Source: PSRF01 sp035457105 (GTDB taxonomy: Bacteria > Acidobacteriota > Blastocatellia > Pyrinomonadales > Pyrinomonadaceae). Taken from it: 21,379 nt of DNA. The stretch covers positions 1 through 21,379 of the forward strand of contig DATIBX010000831.1 in assembly GCA_035457105.1 (NCBI GenBank), given 5' to 3'. Both the position numbers and the translations under genes were made by a program. Below, piece by piece: positions 1 to 8,009 of the stretch (position 1 is the first letter of the stretch; each line of letters starts with the position of its first letter). A model generated the notes under the pieces. The model was not told the origin of the DNA, searched no databases, and saw nothing but the letters and a program-made list of their open reading frames with translations.

Positions 1-231
1 GGTACAAGCCAAGTCTACGAAGCCAGCATCTTTGCTCTGAACAAGTACGATATGAGGATTTGCGGCACTAATCGGACGTACCTTGTACTTGCCTGCCGGT
101 AGTTGTTCTCGACAAACAGTGAAATTGAAAGGAATGTCGACCACAAGTTCCTGCTGCGCGACAACAACTGCCGATGTTCCAAACACTAACAACCCCATCA
201 TCAGGGTCATACAGAATATCTTGATTCTCAT
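1..231 (-). CDS. Secreted protein of unknown function (N-terminal part, runs off the window)
   Basis: Reading leftwards from an ATG at 231, the frame stays open for 77 codons to the window edge, so the 3' end is missing. The start is well supported: an AAGGAG ribosome-binding site lies five bases upstream. The first 26 or so residues form a clear signal peptide (a charged MRIK start, a hydrophobic stretch, then a VVVAQ cleavage-like site). The mature part begins with VVDIPFNFTV and continues through LPAGKYKVRPIS and a VLVQSKD segment, an arrangement that I associate with small exported beta-rich proteins common in Acidobacteriota. Their function is unknown. Only the export prediction is safe. 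It is transcribed in the same direction as the hydrolase gene on its right, but about 390 bases separate them, so it probably has its own promoter. Confidence 0.8.
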   Translation of the reverse strand, partial: MRIKIFCMTLMMGLLVFGTSAVVVAQQELVVDIPFNFTVCREQLPAGKYKVRPISAANPHIVLVQSKDAGFVDLACT

Positions 232-624
232 AGCTTCTCCTTACTCCCTTCTGACCGGGGACGGGCCTTGCACAAAAAGTCGAACTTAAGTGAACCTCGA
301 GCCATAGGTACCCTACCGCGAGCCAAGCAAGCGGATGCCACTCAATTTTCCTGTGATTCTCCTGATCGCTTTGCTGACGGTGGCATCCGCGTCGCTCGCG
401 GCACCGTACTGGTCGCGCCTTACTTTTTGTGCAAAGCACCTCTGGTACCCGGTCCCCAAAGACTCACGAAGCCCCCGATCGGGTCCACGTCCAACCGCCT
501 CCTCTTCTGAAGGCGGATTTGGATTCGATGACCCTGGTAGCACGAGTCAATCGTGCAATCAGCATGCCTGGGCAATAGTCAGAAAAGAGAAGTTGAGTAA
601 GGAATCACTGGCGCTTTTTTGCCA
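232..624. other. Gene-free stretch between secreted protein and hydrolase
   Basis: This stretch of 393 bases has no convincing gene. It should hold the promoter of the secreted protein on its left and the end of the hydrolase transcript on its right, but I could not pick either out with confidence. A 6-bp inverted repeat (CCGCCT at 495-500, AGGCGG at 511-516, 10-base loop) could form a small hairpin but has no T-tract. A plus-strand frame opening at 335 begins with a signal-peptide-like stretch, but it has no ribosome-binding site and its second half is antisense to the hydrolase gene, so I do not call it. Confidence 0.6.
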
Positions 625-1911
625 TCAACTGAGGGATCTCTCGCAAGGCGTTGCTGAATACAACGCATTTCGTAGTGCGACATCTCGCGGATCACCCGCT
701 AATGCTACGCTCTTCCGGTTGGGGATATATCCATACCCGATTTGCGCTTGCGGATCCGCGAAGCCCAGTGAACCCCCCGCGCCCGGTGCACCAAAAGAAC
801 CGATATTTCCGAACGGGAAATTAGGATTGCTTTTCATAAAGCCCAGCGAAAACTCGACCTCGCTCTTCATACACTCGTCGTAGAAACCATGCGTCGCGGG
901 AATCGCCGGAGCCGACAACTCTTGCAGTGTCTCCGAACGCAGCCCCAGTTCTTTTCCGCCGGTGGCGAAAACGCTGTAGGCGTGCGCGATGGCTCGCGCT
1001 GTGCCAACACCGCCGCCCGCAGGAATTTCCAGACTGCGCGGATAGATGTGCAGTTTGTCATGGGCCAACTCGGAACCCATCAGCGCCCGACGAATATTCG
1101 AGCGATGATTCCAAATCGACGGCGTCAGTCGAATGGGGAAACCGAACAGCATCTCGGAAAAGCTGGGATCAACCAGTGGCGCCAGCCTCGAATCGGGAAT
1201 TGATTCAGGCAAACGAATGTAGAAGTCCAGCCCCAGCGGTGAAGCGATTTCGTCCTGAAAGAACTGACCGATGCTGCGGTGTTGAGTATCAATCCGGCGT
1301 AGCAACTCGCCTTCATAGAAGCCGAGTGTAACAGCGTGATAAGCCTGTCGCGTTCCCGGTTCCCAGGCGGGTTTCTGGCGAGCCATTACCTCAGCCAGAC
1401 GGTCGAGGTCGGCGACCACGCTTTTATCAACTGGCTGGTCGAAGGCAAACAGTCCGGCTTGGTGAGCCAGTAGTTGCCGTACAGTAGTTCTTTCTTTTCC
1501 ATTTTGAGCGAACTCCGGCCAGTACTTGCAGACGAGTTCATCGTAATCGAGCCAGCCGCGCGAATGGGCAAGTGCTAGAGTCATCGCCGACAAACCCTTG
1601 GTCGCCGAATAGACCAAAGCCATAGTGTCTTCTTCCCATGGCTCGCCGGTCACTTTGTTTCGCACACCGCCCCAAAGGTCTACGACCTTTTCGCCTTTGT
1701 GATACACGCAGCAAGCCGCTCCCACCTCGCGCCGTCGAGAAAAGTTCTCCGCGAACGCCTCGCGCACTGCCTCGAAGCCGGGGCTTACCAATCCATGAAT
1801 TTCAACACGACTCGGAGCTTCGACAGCGATTGCATTTCTACTCTTTTGAACCAATACATAAGCCGCACCCGCCGCCGATAAACCGATGACTGCTTTCGTC
1901 AGTTTTTTCAT
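625..1911 (-). CDS. Serine hydrolase, class C beta-lactamase / family VIII esterase type
   Basis: This 428-aa protein belongs to the penicillin-binding-protein-like serine hydrolases (beta-lactamase superfamily). The nucleophile motif SxxK is seen as S102-A-T-K105 in the context VYSATKGLSA, and the second motif is Y191-H-A. A glycine-rich GAPGAGGSLGF segment near residue 375 takes the place of the KTG box, as in EstB-like esterases. The N-terminus (MKKLTKAVIGLSAAGAAYVL) is a hydrophobic anchor or uncleaved signal, so it likely acts in the periplasm or on the membrane. The usual activity is hydrolysis of short-chain esters or, less often, beta-lactams; the substrate cannot be told from sequence. 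A GGGAG ribosome-binding site lies five to eight bases before the ATG. It starts 75 bases after the HlyD-like gene and could be the last gene of that transcript. Confidence 0.9.
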   Translation of the reverse strand: MKKLTKAVIGLSAAGAAYVLVQKSRNAIAVEAPSRVEIHGLVSPGFEAVREAFAENFSRRREVGAACCVYHKGEKVVDLWGGVRNKVTGEPWEEDTMALVYSATKGLSAMTLALAHSRGWLDYDELVCKYWPEFAQNGKERTTVRQLLAHQAGLFAFDQPVDKSVVADLDRLAEVMARQKPAWEPGTRQAYHAVTLGFYEGELLRRIDTQHRSIGQFFQDEIASPLGLDFYIRLPESIPDSRLAPLVDPSFSEMLFGFPIRLTPSIWNHRSNIRRALMGSELAHDKLHIYPRSLEIPAGGGVGTARAIAHAYSVFATGGKELGLRSETLQELSAPAIPATHGFYDECMKSEVEFSLGFMKSNPNFPFGNIGSFGAPGAGGSLGFADPQAQIGYGYIPNRKSVALAGDPRDVALRNALYSATPCERSLS

Positions 1912-1986
1912 TTCAACTCCCAGTTCAAGTTTGCCGAGCTTGAGCGGCTTGATAAGAATCCGCTCCCGCCGTTTCTATGCGAGCCA

Positions 1987-3177
1987 TTATCCGTCTTGCA
2001 GCTCTACACGCTTGCCGTCACTTATCTGGTTTGACGGATGGACAATTACTGCTGCGCCTTCTTCGAGCTCGCTTTTGATCTCCGCTTCGAATGGCGTCCG
2101 TTGGCCAACCTCAACTTCATGCAACCGTGCTACGCCATTCTCGACGACAAACAGATTCCAAGTTTTCCCTCGACGAAATAGAGAGCTAACTGGAACTTGC
2201 AGAACATTGTCAGACTGCCACACAACTATGCGACCCTCGACGCGGTAGCCGTCGCCTAGTGCAGTTGAGGGTGTTGTTAAATCAGCGACGACATTGACGC
2301 GTTGCTCCTCGATTCCCAAAGCAGAGACTTTCGTGAAAGCCGATGGTTCGATCAATCTGACACGCGCCTCTAATGCCTCCTGACCACCCCATTCCTCAAT
2401 AAATACGAGTGCACCCGGAATGACCTTAACGACATCGGTCGAGAGCAGTTCGATCACTATCTCGAGCTTTGAAGGATTGCTCAGCTCCACCAATGGTGCG
2501 CCGGCGGCGATTACACGTTCGCTTTCCTCGACAACGCGCAACACCTTTCCCCGCGTCGGAGCTTCGACCTTTATTGCTGCCCTTGCGGGATTCGGGCTTT
2601 GGTTGGCCTCCAGCAACGCTGCGCTCGCGACTTCAACTTCATGCGCCGCGCTCTCGGCCCTGTCCCTGGCGGCTTCATACTCGCGAAAGCTCGTCGCTAC
2701 TGCGGTCTGCGCCTTTTCCAATTCCTGACGAGGTATGTCGCCACTGCGAACAAGGGTTTCGCAACGTTCACAATCGCGGCGAGCCTGATCGTAAATCGCC
2801 TTGCTGCGCTCAATCATCCTATCGACTTCGCGCTTGGTATCTTGAGCGGCATTCACGCGGGCGATCGCCTCCGCATTTTGTCGCGGATCGAGAGGAGTCA
2901 ACGGCATGGAATCGATCTGGGCGATCACTTGTCCGGGTTCGACAGCATCGCCTCGGCGAAGAGTGATGCGTCGCAAGTGACCGGCAACTGGCGCAGCAAC
3001 AACATAGCGGTCACGTACACGAGTCTTTCCTTCTCCGCCAACGGTAACGTTCATTGGACCGCGAAATGCTTGAGCGACCTCGACCTTGGTTGGTGCGGGG
3101 CGGAGCCACATTATTATGAGAGCGACAACGACTCCGGCAACGAGAATTAGTACTATTGTGTTTAAGGTTCGTTTCAT
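1987..3177 (-). CDS. HlyD/MacA-family membrane fusion protein (periplasmic adaptor)
   Basis: This 396-aa protein has a single N-terminal membrane helix (about residues 8-25) followed by the layout of periplasmic adaptors. There is a first lipoyl half-motif (VVAAPVAGHLRRI, about 59-90), then a long alpha-helical coiled coil (about 105-195) rich in Glu, Arg and Ala. The second lipoyl half (IKVEAPTRGKVLRV, about 200-225) and beta-barrel and membrane-proximal domains complete it. Adaptors of this type bridge an inner-membrane pump and an outer-membrane channel or act on lipophilic cargo. It starts six bases after the FtsX permease stop, and its likely ribosome-binding site GGGAG lies in the end of that gene, so the two are translationally linked. 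With the ATPase upstream this makes a MacAB-like tripartite exporter, though no TolC homologue is present here. Confidence 0.9.
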   Translation of the reverse strand: MKRTLNTIVLILVAGVVVALIIMWLRPAPTKVEVAQAFRGPMNVTVGGEGKTRVRDRYVVAAPVAGHLRRITLRRGDAVEPGQVIAQIDSMPLTPLDPRQNAEAIARVNAAQDTKREVDRMIERSKAIYDQARRDCERCETLVRSGDIPRQELEKAQTAVATSFREYEAARDRAESAAHEVEVASAALLEANQSPNPARAAIKVEAPTRGKVLRVVEESERVIAAGAPLVELSNPSKLEIVIELLSTDVVKVIPGALVFIEEWGGQEALEARVRLIEPSAFTKVSALGIEEQRVNVVADLTTPSTALGDGYRVEGRIVVWQSDNVLQVPVSSLFRRGKTWNLFVVENGVARLHEVEVGQRTPFEAEIKSELEEGAAVIVHPSNQISDGKRVELQDG

Positions 3178-3183
3178 TGCTGC

Positions 3184-5550
3184 TCACTCCCGCGTCTTCA
3201 AAACGGCGACGAGATCCTGATGTCGGAGCCGCCACTGCACCAGGTAGCCCGAAATAAAAGCCGCACCGGCGACCACGAGGAAAGCCAACGTGTAAGTCTT
3301 TGCGCTGATCAAGAGTGGAAACCGGATCAGCTCGGTGTCGACGACCACTGTAATCACGCCAGCGATTCCATATCCAAGTGCGAAACCAGTCGGAACCGCA
3401 ATCAAAGTGAGAATTGCCTGTTCCCCCAACAACATGAATCCGATCTCGCCACGTGTGAAGCCGAGAACGCGTAGCGAAGCCAACTCGTGTCCGCGCTCCG
3501 AGAGCGCAATACGTGCGCCGTTGTAGACCATCCCGAAAGCGATTAGCACTGCAAAGCCAATCAGTATCACCGTCGAGACGTTGATCGTCTTGGCAATAGT
3601 CTCGTTGAAGCTAGCCAAAGCCACTTCAGGAATTGAGACTGCGCTGACTACTGGTGTCTGCTTCAACCGTGCGTACAGGTCTGGAATTTTCGGAGAATCC
3701 ACCATCAGAAATGCGCCGCTGCTCGTCTGACCTTCCTGCAGCAACCGATTTAGGGCGCGCAGATCCATGTACGCGGAGAGCCCGATCAATTCGTCGACTG
3801 TTCCCGCCACTGCAACCTCAAGCACTGGACGTGCCCCTTCCAGAACTTCGACAGTAACGCTTTGACCGGGCTTCACTCCGAGAATCTCTGCCAGCTGCGT
3901 CGTAAGCAACAGTCCCTCTGGCGGAAGCTGGACGGGCTCAAAACCTTTGGTGACTATGCGGCGCAAGTCGGCTGAGCTTTCAAGTCCAAGCAAAGCGGTG
4001 CGACGAGTTCGATGCCCAAACTGAAGTCGAACCGGAACGGTTCGATAGGATTCAACGCAAACGACTCCCGGAAGGTGAGCGAGATCGTATTTGACGCTCG
4101 CGTCACGTGGTTCATGGAAGGCAACTGAAACATCCTCACGCTGGACCGCGTCAAACTGGACCTCGATGATTCGTTGGATTGTGTCGAAGTAAAGAAAGAA
4201 TCCGACAACAAGCAAGCTTACTGCCAGGGCTATACCAAAGATCGACACCATTGCTTTCGCAGGTCGTCTCTCCAAGTTACGAAGAATGATCCGAATGGAC
4301 GTCGGCACGAGTCGATGAAAACCGAGACGCTCAACGAAGCCGGTGCGAAATCTCGCTGGCGGCGCAGGGCGCATCGCTTCGGCCGGCGGTAAACCAACTG
4401 CGCGTCTCACAGAGGCGAGAGCACCAATCAATGCGGACACTAGACTGATTAGAACGGCGCTAATGATTACAGTTGGACCAGGTTGATACCGCAGCACAGG
4501 AAACCTGAAGAACTCCATGTAGAGCGCGGTTATCTGCAGACCAAAATACCAGCCGACGCCGATTCCCAAAGCAATACCACCAAGAACCACGGCAAACGCA
4601 AGCTTTGAGTAATGAAGGCCGATCGAGAAGTTTCCGTAGCCGAATGCCTTGAGTACCGCAATTTCCTGTCGTTGCGTTGCAACCATGCGCGACAGGACCA
4701 GATGTATGAGGAAAGCTGTAACCGCGAGGAAAATGCCGGGAATAAAAGTACCGGTAATCTGAAGTTCGACAATCTCGTTTGAAAGGAAATGATTGGAAAC
4801 CTGATCGGCGCGATTGTAGGCGCCCAGTCCTCCGTAGTTGGCCAACAGGTCGTCAAGACGCTGGATGATGTCGGCCTCCACTGCGCCGGGAGCCAACGTG
4901 AGCGCAACATCATTGAATGCACCCTTCATATTGAAAGCTGGACCAAGGGCTTCACGACTCATCCAGAGGACGCCAGATCGCCGGTTATCAGGAAACATCT
5001 CACCACTTCTGATCTCGTAAACGTACTCTGGTGAAATCGCCACTCCCACAATTTGGAGCTTCTGCCATTTGCCGTTTATGACTGCCGAGATCGTGCTTCC
5101 TGGCTCCAGGTTGTTCGCAGTTGCGAAAGCGCCGCTAACAAGAACTTCATCTCTCCGCCCGGCTTCAACGTACCTGCCTTTTTTGAGATAGAGATCATTC
5201 AGCATCGATCGCCGTTCATCTGGAATTGAGACGATTCTTCCCTTGGCAGGTTCTTCCAACCCCGGCACGTCAAGTGTTACATCGGCCACTACACGAAACT
5301 CCGCTTTACCTATGCCCGGAATCTCGTTGATACGAGTTGCGATCGAATCGGGCGCCCGTTTAAGTTGGGCAAATATTTGTGCAAAGCGATACTCGTCGTA
5401 ATAGGACTGTTGCGAGGCCAACAACGAGTTATATGTGCTACGCATTGCGACAAAGGAAGCAACTCCGCAAACAACTACAAGTGTGATTGCCACGACCTGC
5501 CCTCGCAGGTGAATGACGTCGCGAATGAGTTTTCGATCAAGCGTGGCCAT
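3184..5550 (-). CDS. FtsX/MacB-like ABC transporter permease
   Basis: This 788-aa inner-membrane permease is built as two FtsX-type halves. Hydrophobic segments are visible at about 18-36, 268-288, 316-340, 360-382, 433-453, 656-676, 708-732 and 752-772, giving roughly eight helices. Large extracytoplasmic domains lie at 40-265 and 455-650. Each half carries the FtsX hallmark after a helix: RQEIAVLKAFGYG (about 294-306) and RGHELASLRVLGF (about 686-698). Proteins like this work by mechanotransmission with a cytoplasmic ATPase and move lipids, lipoproteins, peptides or drugs. The ATPase gene ends 22 bases upstream and the adaptor begins six bases downstream, so the three genes form an operon. 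The cargo is unknown. Confidence 0.93.
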   Translation of the reverse strand: MATLDRKLIRDVIHLRGQVVAITLVVVCGVASFVAMRSTYNSLLASQQSYYDEYRFAQIFAQLKRAPDSIATRINEIPGIGKAEFRVVADVTLDVPGLEEPAKGRIVSIPDERRSMLNDLYLKKGRYVEAGRRDEVLVSGAFATANNLEPGSTISAVINGKWQKLQIVGVAISPEYVYEIRSGEMFPDNRRSGVLWMSREALGPAFNMKGAFNDVALTLAPGAVEADIIQRLDDLLANYGGLGAYNRADQVSNHFLSNEIVELQITGTFIPGIFLAVTAFLIHLVLSRMVATQRQEIAVLKAFGYGNFSIGLHYSKLAFAVVLGGIALGIGVGWYFGLQITALYMEFFRFPVLRYQPGPTVIISAVLISLVSALIGALASVRRAVGLPPAEAMRPAPPARFRTGFVERLGFHRLVPTSIRIILRNLERRPAKAMVSIFGIALAVSLLVVGFFLYFDTIQRIIEVQFDAVQREDVSVAFHEPRDASVKYDLAHLPGVVCVESYRTVPVRLQFGHRTRRTALLGLESSADLRRIVTKGFEPVQLPPEGLLLTTQLAEILGVKPGQSVTVEVLEGARPVLEVAVAGTVDELIGLSAYMDLRALNRLLQEGQTSSGAFLMVDSPKIPDLYARLKQTPVVSAVSIPEVALASFNETIAKTINVSTVILIGFAVLIAFGMVYNGARIALSERGHELASLRVLGFTRGEIGFMLLGEQAILTLIAVPTGFALGYGIAGVITVVVDTELIRFPLLISAKTYTLAFLVVAGAAFISGYLVQWRLRHQDLVAVLKTRE

Positions 5551-5572
5551 CTTTCACATAGATCGCTGGCTC

Positions 5573-6418
5573 TTACCAGACTAAATCCTCCGGTGCCGCT
5601 TTCTTTTCGTTGCGATGCACTTCTACGATCTCACCACTGCGCATCCGCAATACGCGATCAGCCATGTCAGCAATTGCCGCGTTGTGCGTAATGATTGCGG
5701 TTGTGGTCCCTAATTCTCGATTAATTCGTTCAATCGCTTCGAGCACTAGTTTGCCGGTGGCGTAATCGAGGGCGCCGGTGGGCTCATCGCACAGCAGCAC
5801 TTCCGGTCGCTTTGCCACTGCGCGAGCGATCGCTACTCGTTGCTGCTCACCACCTGACAGTTGGGATGGAAAGTGGTCCACCCGGTCACCCAGCCCAACA
5901 AGCTGGAGAGCTTCTACTGGCCGCATCGGCTCTTCCGCAATATCTGTAACCAGCTCGACGTTCTCGAGTGCCGTTAGACTTGGGATCAGGTTGTAGAACT
6001 GAAAAACAAATCCGACGTGTTCGCGCCGGTAACGCGTTAACCCTGCATCATCATCAATGCTCAGGTTGTGATCGCGATAAAAGACTTCACCGCTGGTCGG
6101 AACGTCTAAACCTCCGAGGATATTTAGCAAGGTTGACTTGCCACTGCCCGAAGCGCCCAACAATACAACAAGCTCACCTTCGTAGAGTTCAAGGTCAACA
6201 CAACGCAATGCCTGCACCTGAACTTCGCCCATCTGATAGATCTTTGATATGTGGCGTGCGATAAACGCTGGCCTCAAATTCTCAGCATCTTTCTTGCTTG
6301 TGGAGCTAACAAGAGTCCGGGAGTTTAGTTGCTCCTGTGATGTGCGCTTTCCTTCTAACGGAGGATCTACGATCAAATTCGCCGTTTTAACGACTGTTGG
6401 TTCAGGATTTGAGGTCAT
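5573..6418 (-). CDS. ABC transporter ATP-binding protein (LolD/MacB type)
   Basis: This cytoplasmic ATPase energises the FtsX permease encoded next. In the 281-aa version from the ATG at 6418 the motifs are all intact: Walker A GASGSGKS (88-95), Q-loop Gln140, signature LSGGEQ (187-192), Walker B VLLCDE (207-212) and switch His245. The LolD-like sequence DEPTGALD follows Walker B directly. The frame is open further upstream (to 6601), so the start is uncertain. I prefer 6418 because the upstream residues look non-coding, but no start candidate has a good ribosome-binding site. Even from 6418 there are about 50 polar residues before the ABC fold, which LolD proteins lack, so a later non-ATG start is possible. 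It is the first gene of the exporter operon. Confidence 0.9.
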   Translation of the reverse strand: MTSNPEPTVVKTANLIVDPPLEGKRTSQEQLNSRTLVSSTSKKDAENLRPAFIARHISKIYQMGEVQVQALRCVDLELYEGELVVLLGASGSGKSTLLNILGGLDVPTSGEVFYRDHNLSIDDDAGLTRYRREHVGFVFQFYNLIPSLTALENVELVTDIAEEPMRPVEALQLVGLGDRVDHFPSQLSGGEQQRVAIARAVAKRPEVLLCDEPTGALDYATGKLVLEAIERINRELGTTTAIITHNAAIADMADRVLRMRSGEIVEVHRNEKKAAPEDLVW

Positions 6419-6647
6419 AGTGTCTGCTAGCGTTCTGCTAGAAACTTTCGAAATTCCATGAACTACGTAGCTGCAAGACTTGTACCCGGACAGAGATTGG
6501 ATCAGGTGCATAGTTTGACCGCAAAACCCACTAGGGACGTGCCGGTGAGCGGGAAAGACGTGGGTTTCCTCGCATGAAAATGGGGAACTTCTCGCACCCA
6601 AAACGAGAGGAAGACTCGGTTAGCGAGCGAATATTGTTCCAACGGTC
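6419..6647. other. Intergenic region between the exporter operon and the phosphofructokinase unit
   Basis: This divergent intergenic region should hold the exporter promoter (minus strand) and upstream elements for the plus-strand unit. I could not place a sigma-70 promoter for the exporter. A minus-strand frame of about 160 codons runs through it but overlaps the phosphofructokinase start and has no recognisable features. Inverted and direct repeats at 6524-6596 are described separately. Confidence 0.5.
6524..6596. promoter_or_regulatory. Possible activator-binding repeats upstream of the sigma-54-type promoter
   Basis: Two repeat pairs are visible. AAACCCAC (6524-6531) is matched by its reverse complement GTGGGTTT (6560-6567). 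The hexamer CTCGCA occurs at 6569-6574 and again at 6591-6596, 22 bases apart, about two helical turns. They lie roughly 75-150 bases upstream of the transcription start expected from the sigma-54-type element at 6648, which is where enhancer-binding activators usually bind. The role is inferred; the repeats could also belong to the divergent exporter promoter. Confidence 0.3.
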
Positions 6648-6662
6648 GGCACAACCCTTGCA
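6648..6662 (+). promoter_or_regulatory. Sigma-54 (RpoN)-type promoter of the phosphofructokinase unit
   Basis: The sequence GGCAC-AACCC-TTGCA matches the -24/-12 consensus TGGCAC-N5-TTGCA at every core position, with the diagnostic GG and GC separated by exactly ten bases (6648-6649 and 6660-6661). Only the T before GG is replaced by C. The expected transcription start is near 6673. The element faces the phosphofructokinase gene and lies about 250 bases before its ATG. It shares cGGCACAA-C-TTGC with the element in front of the Usp gene, which strengthens both calls. If real, expression requires RpoN and an ATP-driven activator. Confidence 0.65.
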
Positions 6663-6689
6663 CTCCGACAATGACGAATAGCAGAAACA

Positions 6690-6902
6690 ATGAGTGCCGC
6701 CAGCCAAACATCGACCTACTCAAGTCTTCCCGAGCCACCAAGAGCTCCGGATCCGCTGCTAACTCCACACGAAGCGGACCCATTGGCTGTGCACGAGTCT
6801 TCAGAGTCGATGCGGCACGGGGACTCTCAAGTTCCGAGGTCTCGGCTTGCCGACTTGTCACGTAGTTTGCATTCCTCTCAGGATGAAGTGAGGATGAAAT
6901 GA
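6690..6902 (+). CDS. Possible small protein overlapping the phosphofructokinase start
   Basis: This 70-codon frame begins 17 bases after the transcription start predicted from the sigma-54-type promoter and ends with a four-base ATGA overlap (6899-6902) with the phosphofructokinase ATG, the classic geometry of translational coupling. The product would be polar and rich in Ser, Pro and Arg (for example SLPEPPRAPDPLL), with no membrane segment, cysteines or recognisable domain. Against it, the ATG has no clear ribosome-binding site and the composition gives no sign of a folded protein. The alternative is a long untranslated leader. I do not recognise it. Confidence 0.3.
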   Translation: MSAASQTSTYSSLPEPPRAPDPLLTPHEADPLAVHESSESMRHGDSQVPRSRLADLSRSLHSSQDEVRMK

Positions 6903-7870
6903 AAAGGATCTCTGTGTTAACTAGCGGCGGCGATACGGCCGGAATGAACGCCGCGATTCGAGCTGTAGTTCGTACGAGTCTTGACAACGGATGGGAAGTT
7001 TTTGGTATTCGACGAGGCTACGCAGGGCTTATCGCTGGGGATTTCGTACCACTGGGCGCGCGAGATGTCGGCGGGATCATCCAACATGGGGGCACGATAC
7101 TGCGCACCGGTCGCTGCCTTGAATTTAAAACCGAACAGGGTCGAGCTCAGGCTCTTCGCAATTTGGACCAGAAGAAGATCGATGCGCTGGTCGTAATCGG
7201 AGGAGATGGTTCGCAGACAGGCGCCTCTCTCTTATCGCAGGCACGCTTCCCGGTAGTTGGAATCGCCTCCACAATCGACAATGATCTCTATGGGTCGGAT
7301 ATCACAATAGGTGTCGACACCGCCCTCAACGTCGCGCTGGAGTCAATTGACAGATTGAAAGTCACTGCCTCTTCGCACGGGAGAGCGTTTCTTGTCGAAG
7401 TTATGGGACGCAACTGCGGCTATCTCGCTTTGATGGCCGGCATCACAGGCGGCGCTGAAGTCGTAGTCATTCCCGAGGCGGAGATCGAACCTGAACAGGT
7501 GGCAAAGGACTTCCGTGCTGCCTACGCGCGCGGCAAGGCGCATGCAATTGCGGTTGTTGCCGAAGGTGCTCGCTACAATGCCCGAGCCTTATCGGCGTAC
7601 TTTCAAGAGCATAAAGAGCGATTGGGTTTTGAATTGCGAGTGACGACTTTGGGTCACGTTCAGCGGGGCGGAGCGCCGGGAGCTTTTGATCGTCTGTTAG
7701 CCACCCGATTCGGAGTAGGTGCCGTCCGGCAACTGGAAAGAAACGAGTACGGTGTGCTCGTCGGGCTGCTCAAAGGCGAAGTCTCAACGACACCTCTTGT
7801 GGAGGTGATCACGAACAGAAAGACGCTCGATCTAAATCTGATCGAAGTGGCTCGGATTCTTGCCCAGTGA
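6899..7870 (+). CDS. pfkA: ATP-dependent 6-phosphofructokinase
   Basis: This enzyme phosphorylates fructose 6-phosphate to fructose 1,6-bisphosphate, the committing step of glycolysis, in the cytoplasm. The protein is 323 aa, the usual length of bacterial PfkA, and its numbering follows the E. coli enzyme through the first 200 residues. The nucleotide-binding GGD (10-12) and GGDGS (101-105) are present. The catalytic TIDND (125-129) contains the base Asp127. Substrate residues include Arg162, Met169-Gly170-Arg171, and His253 and Arg256 in GHVQRGG. Gly104 indicates ATP rather than pyrophosphate as phosphoryl donor. One oddity is Ser124 where ATP enzymes usually have Gly and PPi enzymes Lys. 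A GAGG ribosome-binding site lies five bases before the ATG. It lies behind a sigma-54-type promoter, unusual for a housekeeping kinase, and next to a stress gene, suggesting a condition-specific isozyme. Confidence 0.95.
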   Translation: MKRISVLTSGGDTAGMNAAIRAVVRTSLDNGWEVFGIRRGYAGLIAGDFVPLGARDVGGIIQHGGTILRTGRCLEFKTEQGRAQALRNLDQKKIDALVVIGGDGSQTGASLLSQARFPVVGIASTIDNDLYGSDITIGVDTALNVALESIDRLKVTASSHGRAFLVEVMGRNCGYLALMAGITGGAEVVVIPEAEIEPEQVAKDFRAAYARGKAHAIAVVAEGARYNARALSAYFQEHKERLGFELRVTTLGHVQRGGAPGAFDRLLATRFGVGAVRQLERNEYGVLVGLLKGEVSTTPLVEVITNRKTLDLNLIEVARILAQ

Positions 7871-7971
7871 CCCTCGCTTTCGGCTCTGGATGCTGAGGAA
7901 ATATACACACCAGATATCGCCCTTTTTCCCGGAACCTTATGTACCTCACTCAAAACAACCGAATTCACTGC

Positions 7972-7986
7972 GGCACAAGCGTTGCC
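7972..7986 (+). promoter_or_regulatory. Sigma-54 (RpoN)-type promoter of the universal stress protein gene
   Basis: GGCAC-AAGCG-TTGCC carries the -24 and -12 cores with the required ten-base spacing between GG (7972-7973) and GC (7984-7985). Transcription would start near 7997, leaving a leader of about 13 bases that still contains the AAAGGA ribosome-binding site. The base before GG is C instead of T, exactly as in the promoter at 6648. It lies in the 139-base gap behind the phosphofructokinase gene, so the Usp gene can be transcribed on its own. Confidence 0.6.
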
Positions 7987-8009
7987 ATATAAATCAGTTG
8001 AAAGGATTC

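Noticed and set aside
335..883. Plus-strand frame of 182 codons with a signal-peptide-like start
   Set aside because: No ribosome-binding site, and from 625 on it is antisense to the well-supported serine hydrolase gene; composition after the first 25 residues looks non-coding.
6502..6987. Minus-strand frame of 161 codons across the exporter/phosphofructokinase gap
   Set aside because: Overlaps the phosphofructokinase start and both proposed regulatory elements, and has no recognisable domain or ribosome-binding site.
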